Shown here: positions 56,547-64,000 of the stretch, piece by piece
How the letters are laid out: the number at the start of each line of letters is the position of its first letter
Position numbering within the stretch: the stretch's first letter is position 1
Assembly: GCA_001643675.2 (NCBI GenBank)
Contig: LSRY02000015.1
Coordinates: 315,001-379,000, forward strand
Direction: 5' to 3'
Length of the DNA: 64,000 bases
Source: Monocercomonoides exilis
Taxonomy: Eukaryota > Preaxostyla > Oxymonadida > Polymastigidae
Notes under the pieces: model-generated
Told to the model about the DNA's origin: nothing
Seen by the model: the letters and a program-made list of their open reading frames with translations, nothing else
The model's database searches: none
Made by a program: the position numbers and the translations under genes

Positions 56547-57592
56547 GCAGAGGAGAGAAGAAGCGAGGATAAAGTTCTATTTGGAGCAGAGGCAGAAAGG
56601 GCGAGTGTGGAGGGGAGATGGGTGGGGTGTGGAAGAGCATGCGAGAAGACGATCAGAAGCAGAAGCAGACGACGGAAGAGAGGAAGGGGAAGAGGGGAGA
56701 AGAAGGAGAAGAAGGAGAAAGGAGAGAAGGCAGCGAGAATTGCGGCAGGATGGAGGATGAGAGAGGAGAATGAAAGGAGGCAGAGGGAAGAACAAAGATT
56801 GGAAGAGGAAGGAGAGATGAGGAGTTTGAGGAGGATTTTGAGGGAGAGACGCCGAGAGGGAGAAGGTTTGGAAAAGGGGTGGAGAAAAGGGCGTCTGCAT
56901 CTGCAACTGCGAAAAATCAAAAGGAGATGATATTTCTGTATTCGCAGCCATTCAATGTTTTCATCGTTAATCCGCACCGAATGGAGGAGAGGATGGTGCT
57001 GAGGGATTCTGTACAGTCAGGAGAAGAGGAGGAGACGTTGCAAGTGGATGACGATGAACATTGCCACAGCCTCCGCCAACAACACTACTACCACCGCCAT
57101 CATATTTTGAGATACGAGCGGACTAGCGATAGCGAAGATGCAAATGAGAGTGGAAATGAAGATGGAGAAGACAGAAGTGGAGATGAAAAAGAAAGTGGAA
57201 CGGGAGAGAGCATGGAGCATGAAGAGCAGGGTGGAGCGAGGCAGAGCAGAATGACGAAAGAAGCGGAAAAGGAAACACAGCAAAAAGACCAAGACAATGT
57301 CCAGGACGAGGGGCACGGGGATGAAGGGGAGAAGGAGCGAGAGAAATTTGAGGGGGAAGCTGAAGCACAAAATGGATCCACAGGAGACGGATTAGGAGAG
57401 CCGCTGCAGGCAACGTCTCCGAGCTCACCAGAACTGGATGAGCTTGAGCCATATCGCTTCCATCCGCGGCCAGTGCGGCACAAAGCAAGCGAAGAGAAGG
57501 GGCAGCGTCTTTCATTTATCACGACATTGGAGCCATCGGCAGCCACAGTATCTCATTTTCTGTTTGGCTCGCTGACATCGTGGACAAGTTGA
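56181..57592 (+). pseudogene. Coiled-coil gene copy, right (interrupted)
   Basis: From 56,181 the frame reads QESIGLFELWEAERALSGKQ, FKESELSCLTTVQKKMNVGE and KMRETRRGLNRKLGEKNAKR as in the left copy. It then diverges after SETMLA into ARIKFYLEQRQKGRVWRGDG and an Arg/Glu-rich coiled coil that stops at about 56,760. A further GC-rich frame, 56,879-57,592, is acidic (DDDEHCHSLRQQ, SDSEDANESGNEDGEDRSGD) with a Pro/Ser tail. The two frames differ, so either an intron or a frameshift separates them. Function unknown. The Glu/Lys/Arg composition suits a long coiled coil, perhaps cytoskeletal, but that is a guess. Confidence 0.4.
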
Positions 57593-58719
57593 TTTGGCGT
57601 GGAGCCGAAGATAGGACTTGGGGCATCAGATGGATGAAAGAGCGGAGGAGAAGGCCAAGAGCGTTGGACAGAGAGAACGAGCGGAGAGCAGACGGAAAGA
57701 AGTGATGGGTTCGGGGGATGTCCCACTTCTGCGCCTGAGCCAGGTGAAGCGGGCTGAGAAATCGCATCGGGAAAAGAGAGGAACGCCAGAATGCAGAAGG
57801 GCACTGACGCCAATGCGGGAGAGGGAGAAATTTCAACAAAAACGAGGCAGAAACAGACATGATAAAAACAACAGTTGGGAGTTTTTTCGCACACGTATTG
57901 TTCATAAGCTGCTTCGAACATAACTTTCCACAGCGACATGCACATTTTCAGATCAATAGACAATTTCACTTATATTTTGAGTTTTTCTTATCTCGATAGT
58001 GGAATTTGAATCTACACAGAACAAATGCTTGAAATAATCTGAAAACGCGAACTTATAAACTTTTTCTTTTGCAAATACGAGCCAATTGAGCAGGCATTAT
58101 CAATCATTTTTCCTGCGCACCTGTCTTTCTCACATTGCTCCCACCTTTTGCTCTCCTTGAGCATTTTACTGCATCTGATATCGAAGGCATTGCTGAACAT
58201 ATGGGGAATTAATGGAAGAACACTCTTTTTAAACTCGCCAACGACAGCATTTCTGTTGGCTCTGCTGACAGACGCTCTTTCACAACCTCTTCAAGATTCC
58301 ACCACTTATCTCCCATCCTCGGCCTCTTCATATTACCGATCTCCCTCCATGTCGCGTCCACTCAAATTCGCCAAACAATATTTTCAGCATCGCATGCACC
58401 TGCATCGTCTACTCAATTGAAAACTCTATCTCCTTCTTTGTTTCATGTTTTAAACGTCTTGCTTAAAGAAGAGGAAGTTGCAAAAAAGGTTGTTAGAACA
58501 CAATGTTTCAAATTAAAACGTGAACCGAATGCCGTTATCAAAGATAGGCAAAGTGAACACATCTCGGAGAGGGAAAAATAATTTCTGAGCTGTGGAGAAT
58601 AGGAGCAATGAATATATATAAATGTGTATGAATCAATGTTTGATAAGAATAAGAAGAAGAAGAGAAGAAGGAGGTGGAAGGAGCAGCAGAAAGAGAGATA
58701 TTGAACGTAGAAGAAGTGT
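57593..58719. other. Region with weak open frames on both strands
   Basis: A plus-strand basic frame at 57,618-57,923 (RLSQVKRAEKSHREKRGTPE) and a minus-strand frame at 57,969-57,553 compete. Neither has a recognisable domain. The rest to 58,719 shows nothing I can support. Confidence 0.25.
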
Positions 58720-59019
58720 ATGAAGCTTGCAGCAGCTCTGGATAATATACACATCAAGCTTGCTTATTGGTGCGAGAAGATAGCAAATCTTGAAGAATAC
58801 GCACTGAAAAAGGAAGAAAGAAGCATTGCTGGACAGCTGGATATGGAAGTGACATGGGAGAGATGGAAAAAATGGATGATGGCTTGCTTTCGAGCAGAAG
58901 AAACAGAAAAGAAGAGACGGAGGAGGATGGGGATATGGCTTGATATCAGAGGGATTGGTATAAAAATTGGCGTCATGGGCGAAACGGGAACAATTTTGAG
59001 AACTATGGAAGTTACATAA
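58720..59019 (+). other. Short helical open frame, unassigned
   Basis: 99 residues: IHIKLAYWCEKIANLEEYAL then KKEERSIAGQLDMEVTWERW. The composition is that of an amphipathic helix protein rather than of a repeat, but there are no flanking exons, homology is unknown and the frame is short. Could be an exon of a lost gene. Confidence 0.25.
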
Positions 59020-60376
59020 CAACAGTAGCACCAAATGCAGATGAAACAGATGGACCTTTCTCTGATCCAGTCACAAAACATATACAGCTTAAGTTGGTTC
59101 AATTTGAGAGAACGAAAAAGACGAAATTAACAATATCTACCAATTATAATTGCTGCTGAAGAAAAAGAAGAAGAAGAAAGAGGGGCTAATTGTCGATTAT
59201 CCTGGAAGAGAATGAGAGGAAAGCGCGTCTGCAGCGTTCGTTGTGTAGTGGATGTTTGATGGGAGTGACGGAGAAGATTCCGAAGAGGATGAGATAGACA
59301 TCTTCCGATACTCGCAACATGTATGGAATACTTAGAGCGCTTACCACAATGGCTATCAACACGTGTCAACGCAGCTGCTTCCGTCTGGTTCTCAACGTGT
59401 GATGAACTTGTTCAAAAGAAAGCAGCAACACGAGCAGCGGATGGAGATTGTACAGGTGAACATTGATTGCTCACTGTTTATTTCGTGTACGGTGCGGTAA
59501 GTGAAAACGAATCTGTTCAATGAACAGAATGAGAAGTCGATTTGGAATAGCGGGTCGTAGGCAACGGATGAGAATTTTGACGCGAATGAGAAGCACCAGC
59601 CTTCTGTGGAATTCTGCTGATTCAGCTGTGGTGAATGGACATTAGTCATGGTGCAGTTGGTGAAGGAGATGGAGAGGGCGGGGGAGTTAGCAATTAATGA
59701 AGAAATGAAAGAAGAAAGAAGAGGAAGTGCAGGATGAGGGGAATGAATTTCTTTGGCGATTAATGAGCGAAAGAGTGAGTATGCAGAATGAGAATATGAA
59801 AGAAATAATAAAAGAAAATTATAGATGAAGAACTAATGGTATAGAGAAGAAAATTTGAACGCCAAATAATCAGGAAAATAGAAAGAGATAATTAATTTGA
59901 ATCAGTTGTTATTCTTGGAAATATTTCCTTTTCCACAGTTCCATCTTTTGTTTTGCTGTTGAAGCTGAAGCACCAAACTGGAATAATGATTTTGTGATAT
60001 TGAAGCCAAAGAAACTAAAGATAACAAACTATTGTCGTTATTTGAAAATCATAAAAATAATAATTTTAATAAAATTCCAAACTTTTCCAATGTTTTTTGT
60101 TTTTATTTTCCAATTTTCGGTATTGCAAAGTTAGTCTTGAAACTTCTATTTTTTTCTGAAGTTTTATTTATTTATTTTTGGCTAATTTTTAATTAACTTG
60201 ATCAAAAAAAATTCTTTTTCACTAAAAACATAAAAAAGGTATGTTTTTTTGTTCACATAAATTTTACAAATATATATGACAGAAATAAAAGCATAATACT
60301 TTTAAAAAACTTATTAAAACCTTTGATCAATAAATACCACTATAGATTTTATTTTTTCGATTTTTGATCTTTTTTT

Positions 60377-60403
60377 ATGATTTCAAAAAAAATCACCCAT
60401 ATG
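60377..60403 (-). repeat. Reverse-strand copy of the USP-transposase 3'-end block
   Basis: On the minus strand it reads CATATGGGTGATTTTTTTTG then AAATCAT, one base different from 38,446-38,473. On that strand the peptide IWVIFFEIIKK parallels IWVIFFDIIKN of the decayed gene's C-terminus. Confidence 0.5.
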
Positions 60404-60428
60404 CATCATTGATCATAAAGCAAGATTC

Positions 60429-60553
60429 AAAGTGCATGCTCAGCTTTTGCTATATCGGAAAAGCAAAAGACATGGTATCAAGCATTAGATAAAAATAATC
60501 ACATTATTTTTATCCAGACTTGGATATGGTTTGATATCTCCCAGGTGCACTTT
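60429..60553. repeat. Branched fold-back element
   Basis: Outer arms AAAGTGCA (60,429-60,436) and TGCACTTT (60,546-60,553). Inside are two hairpins: CTTTTGCT (60,444-60,451) with AGCAAAAG (60,462-60,469), and a perfect 12-bp stem GATAAAAATAAT (60,488-60,499) with ATTATTTTTATC (60,503-60,514) around a CAC loop. Looks like a small fold-back/MITE or a structured RNA. It lies 26 bases from the transposon 3'-end block. Confidence 0.55.
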
Positions 60554-62737
60554 TTAATCTGATCCGATTGGTTTATTGAGAATCAATGATTTTGTAAGAT
60601 AATGACCCAAAAGTTTCATATAAGCTGCTCCAAATGTTCATTCTAAATCTATAAAAACACGTTAATGAAAAGTCGTGAATGTTTGTGGAATCGAAAATCA
60701 ATTTCTGTTGACGATTAAAAAAAATTTTTGATATTGGTGAGGAAATGTTATTTGTGCATTTTTTGACGTCATTTGAAAATGCAATTTCAATATTGATCTT
60801 TGCAGAGAATGAGACAGTGTGCGAAGTGTAACTTATTGCAAATTCAAATCCATCTTCAAGTCTCTATTTTAATGAATAAGAAGGATTTCTTGTGGGATGC
60901 AAAGATGTCGAACAAGAATGCTGTAGAAATTATTTTTCACAGTTCTTTCTTTCAATTTTGATGTTTGATTGTTGAATAATCTTTTGAAGGAAAATTAGTT
61001 GACAGTTAATGGAAATATCTTTAAAGAAAAGGTTTTCTTGTGACTCAAAAGATTTAAAGCTTATTTGGAAATTTGTCATCAAGCAATTTTCAACATTGCA
61101 TGGATTGATAATTATTTTTCAAATGTTAATCATTTTGTTTCAATTGAGATCAACTTTTGAAGAATTGACCACTTTCATCAAATACATCATAATATTTCTT
61201 TTCATGAAAACATTTTCAACCTTCATGTTTCATCACTCGATCGAAACTGTTTTTGGAATGATCTGATTTGCCAATTCATCACTTCGATTACGAGCATCGA
61301 ATAATTAATTTTTTAAAAATAATTCATATATATTTGTTTAAAACATCATCAAAATCTACACGAATTGATAATCAACTTGAAATGTAAAATAGTAGTATTT
61401 TTGAATTGTTAACAAATACTATTTGTTAATTTTCATGCATTGTATCATCATCTTTTCCTTTGTTGTCTTGTATACTCAACTTCTTTTTATCGTCCTCTCC
61501 GCTTTATTTTCGTATCCTTCAACCTTTTTTGAATTGTCTTCTGTTATCTTTTCTTCACATCTTCTTCAACTCTCCTCTCTTATTTCAACGTTTTCTTCCT
61601 ATTCTCTCTGATTCTTCATTCCTTTCAATCTTCTTCTTTTTCCTTATCTTCATCTTCTCTATTCTCGATCATTATCACTATCATCATTATCGTCGTCATC
61701 ATCTTTATCTTTATCATTTTCTATTTCTTTCTCTTTTTCCATTGGAATATCATCATCAATTTTTATTTTCAAAATAAATTTAAAAAAATTTACCAGAATG
61801 TTCATTTGGCTGTTGAATACAGAGACAAGAAGGAAGAAACAGCGCTTTTGAAGATGATTGAGAAGGCAAAAGAAGAAGAAGAAAGAGAAGAAGAAGAGAA
61901 AAGACGAGCAGAGGCCGAAGAGAAAGCAGCAGAAGAGAATGAAGAGAAAGGTGCAAGTTACACAGGAAGTGTGAAGAGCTATGCAAGCACAGGAACAGCC
62001 GACAGCTCAAATGCCTCAATCAACTCGTCACAAGCAGCTGCATCTGCATTGAGATCCCCAAAGACATCTCTTATTTCTTCTTCTTCTTCTTCCTCTCCTG
62101 CTGCACATTTATCCACTTCCTCTTCCAACTCATTCTCAACTTCCTCTTCCTTCTTCCTTGGTGGTACACTACGTGGTGAGTCTTTCTTCACTCGGAAGCT
62201 TCTCTATACAGGTCCTCTTCTCTCTGTTGGAGGCAGTTCGGGTGCACAGACACTGAAGACGAGCTATCTGCAGTCTCTTCAGGCGAAGCTTAAGCAGAAC
62301 ACGAAGGCAGCAATGGACAAAGAGCGGATGAAGGCAGCGAGAGAGGAAGGAGGAATGAGAGGAGGCGAGAGAGAAGGAGGGGAAGAAGAGAGAGGAGAGA
62401 GATAGAGAGAGGGCGATCTGGGTGCATCAGGAGAAAGAGAGAAGTGGAGAAAAAGACATTGCGGAACGTATGAGGAGGAAATGGGGTGTGTATGGAGTGA
62501 GTGGAGTGTATGAGGAAGAAGCAGATATCGAGTACTATGCGAAGGAAAGAGTGCTTTTGTTGAGGAAGAAAAGAATTGTGGCTGATGGGAAAGGCGAGGC
62601 AGCAGTTGTGAGAAGTGTGTTTGCGGAAAATGTGCAGTTTTTGTATGGAAAAATGCTGGACGAAGAGGAAAACACGCGAAAGGAGGAGATTCTGAGAACT
62701 GTTGAGGAAGTGGAGAGAAGGAATGCAGAGAAGGAGA

Positions 62738-62739
<2 letters not shown>

Positions 62740-62822
<83 letters not shown>
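62740..62822. repeat. (GA)n microsatellite
   Basis: About 80 bases of GA dinucleotide, mirror of the shorter CT tract at 33,174-33,235. Confidence 0.9.
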
Positions 62823-62825
<3 letters not shown>

Positions 62826-63436
62826 CAGAAAGCATCGCTGGCAATGCTTTCGAAGGAGAAAGGGAAGAACGACGAAGGCGATGATGATTATCCATTGCCT
62901 CCGAACTTTGGTAGGAATACAGCTGTGCTCAGCAGAGATGCTCTGAAGGAGTCTTCTGCTCGTTCGATAGCCGTGGCTGAACCCAAGGACACGAGAGTGC
63001 ACTCGCAACTGCAGACACTACTGGAGAAGGCGCAGGAGATGGAGCGGAAGGAGAAAGAGAAGGCAGCAATCGAAAGGGAAAAGAGGAAGGAGCTGTCGAT
63101 GGACGACGAAAGTGTGCTGCACTCGCTCAAAGGAAGAGACATTGGAGATGGAAGAATGCTGGCTGGACAGTCTAAACAGAATGGGAATGATAACTCTGCT
63201 GATCAGCCTACACAATTTCCAAGCACTTCTTTGATTCCCTCTTCTTCTTCTTCCTTTTTTCTTTGTTCTTCTTCCTTTCGAAGTCTTTCTTTCAATCTTT
63301 CAATCTTCCTTTCTATCTATCTATCTATCTTTCTATCTATCAATTTATTTATCTTTCTTTTCTTTCATTTTCTTCTTTTTCATTCTTATTCTTTTTTTTA
63401 TTATTTCCTTTTTCTTTTTCTCTTTCTCTCCTCTCT

Positions 63437-63545
63437 TTCTTCTTCTTCTTCTTCTTCTTCTTCTTCTTCTTCTTCTTCTTCTTCTTCTTCTTCTTCTTCT
63501 TCTTCTTCTTCTTCTTCTTCTTCTTCTTCTTCTTCTTCTTCTTCA
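63437..63545. repeat. (TTC)n microsatellite, expanded
   Basis: About 108 bases of pure TTC/GAA triplets against about 65 in the mirror copy at 32,497-32,561. Confidence 0.9.
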
Positions 63546-64000
63546 ACAAATGGAAGATTTTCTTTGTGTTCAACTCAAAATGTCTTCGCTAATGTCTCTT
63601 CTTCCACAAATCCTGCTCTTCCTCTTTCTTCTTCTTCTTCTTCTTCTTCTTCTCTCCACTTCTTCTTTTTGCTTCAACCTTCTTTTCCTTCTCTCTTTAT
63701 TTTTTTCTCTCTCTCTTTTCTTTTTTTTTCTCTCTTTTCTTATTCTTCTTTCTTTTTCTTCTCTCTTTATCTTTTTTCCTTTCAACTTCTTTCCTGTTAT
63801 CTTTTTTTTATGCAGCTATTCTATTTCCATATGTTTGTGAATTCAACTATTAAACCTCAAGCATCTTTCATTTAATACTTTCTTCTCTCATCTTTTCCTT
63901 AATCTTGTTTTTTTTTCTTCATATTTTTTTTTCCTTTAAACTTCAATTAAAAAAAAACGACATCCCCTTAAAATTGTTCGAAAGATTCATTCATTCTTTT

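Larger units (their letters stand above)
59020..61761. other. AT-rich non-coding region with fold-back and transposon remnant
   Basis: About 2.7 kb. The first 800 bases include short purine repeats. From about 59,880 the sequence is strongly AT-rich without a supported gene. A 3'-end block of the USP-transposase family lies at 60,377-60,403 (minus) and a branched fold-back at 60,429-60,553. Confidence 0.4.
61806..63875 (+). pseudogene. Coiled-coil/low-complexity gene copy, right
   Basis: The better-preserved copy of the gene at 32,167-34,122. A probable splice acceptor (TTTACCAG, ending about 61,795) leads into NVHLAVEYRDKKEETALLKM. The first frame runs to 62,405 (199 residues; coiled coil, Ser-rich middle, LQSLQAKLKQNTKAAMDKER) and stops in the GAGAGATAGAGAG tract. 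A second frame from 62,422 carries KWGVYGVSGVYEEEADIEYY and RSVFAENVQFLYGKMLDEEE. After the GA repeat a third frame from 62,844 carries NDEGDDDYPLPPNFGRNTAV and SQLQTLLEKAQEMERKEKEK, then a long Ser/Phe tail from TTC repeats. Both frame changes fall in purine repeats, so repeat-length mutation is the likely cause. Because the left copy shares them, they probably predate the duplication. Unknown family. Confidence 0.55.
61762..64000. repeat. Right arm of the inverted duplication (runs off the window)
   Basis: Reverse complement of 32,042-34,165. The last bases of the window, ATTCATTCATTCTTTT, still pair with AAAAGAATGAATGAAT at 32,042, so the repeat may continue beyond the window. Confidence 0.92.

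Noticed and set aside
63349-63592. Poly-Lys and poly-Phe open frames
   Set aside because: Direct translations of GAA/TTC repeats in other frames.
1-64000. CRISPR arrays, bacterial operons, Shine-Dalgarno sites, rRNA or tRNA genes
   Set aside because: The genome is intron-bearing and eukaryotic; no spaced direct-repeat array and no rRNA or tRNA sequence was recognised on either strand.
32042-64000. Inverted duplication as a pure assembly artefact (collapsed or joined haplotypes)
   Set aside because: Not excluded, but the arms carry private differences (TAA against TAT, a 75-bp deletion, different repeat lengths) and enclose unrelated spacers, which fits real duplicated DNA better.

Overview
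The window reads as a compact, AT-rich nuclear genome of a unicellular eukaryote. Genes carry short spliceosomal introns (about 50-110 bp, donors mostly GTTTG/GTATT), gene-to-gene spacing is small (two divergent starts only about 70 and 200 bp apart), and proteins have long Ser/Asp/Glu/Lys low-complexity insertions. A secreted right-handed beta-helix protein with one membrane span leading into a kinase-like domain, and a second single-pass pseudokinase, are a gene style I associate with oxymonads (Preaxostyla; Monocercomonoides or Blattamonas-like protists). That assignment is inference. Genes tested end normally at TAA or TGA, so the standard code fits.

Layout. 1-8.1 kb: the minus-strand beta-helix/TM/kinase gene (it runs off the left edge and is broken twice) and a doubtful small coiled-coil gene. 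9.0-10.4 kb: a decayed pogo/DDE_1 transposase. 10.9-27.1 kb: an ordinary housekeeping block made of a ZC2HC zinc-finger gene, a Maf nucleotide pyrophosphatase, an Enhancer-of-polycomb/EPL1 homologue with an enormous acidic insertion, exportin-7 in about 12 exons, and a Ser-rich ZC2HC protein. 28.2-30.0 kb: the pseudokinase.

32-64 kb is very different. It is a large, imperfect, nested inverted duplication. Near-identical 2.1-2.2 kb arms (32,042-34,165 and 61,762-64,000) enclose a second inverted pair of 366 bp (44,562-44,927 and 56,181-56,546) and a third of about 455 bp (45,780-46,234 and 53,804-54,260). The blocks lie in mirror order, but the DNA between them no longer matches.

At the centre sits what I think is the novelty. 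This is a transposon-like unit (46,060-51,341, about 197-bp terminal inverted repeats) whose single intact three-exon gene encodes a 1,183-residue protein. It joins an N-terminal helical module, a complete ubiquitin-specific protease (USP) domain with Cys, His and Asp, and a C-terminal DDE/D-like transposase domain. Beside it, in the same central block, lies an intact 565-residue paralogue that keeps the helical module and the USP domain but lacks the transposase domain (51,492-53,389). A third, older copy of the full fusion, with four nonsense codons, lies at 34,627-38,491. The working picture is a family of eukaryotic DNA transposons that carries its own deubiquitinase, fused to the transposase and also as a separate protein. 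Branched fold-back sequences, GGGACA repeats and a copy of the element's 3' end elsewhere in the region are further parts of that landscape.
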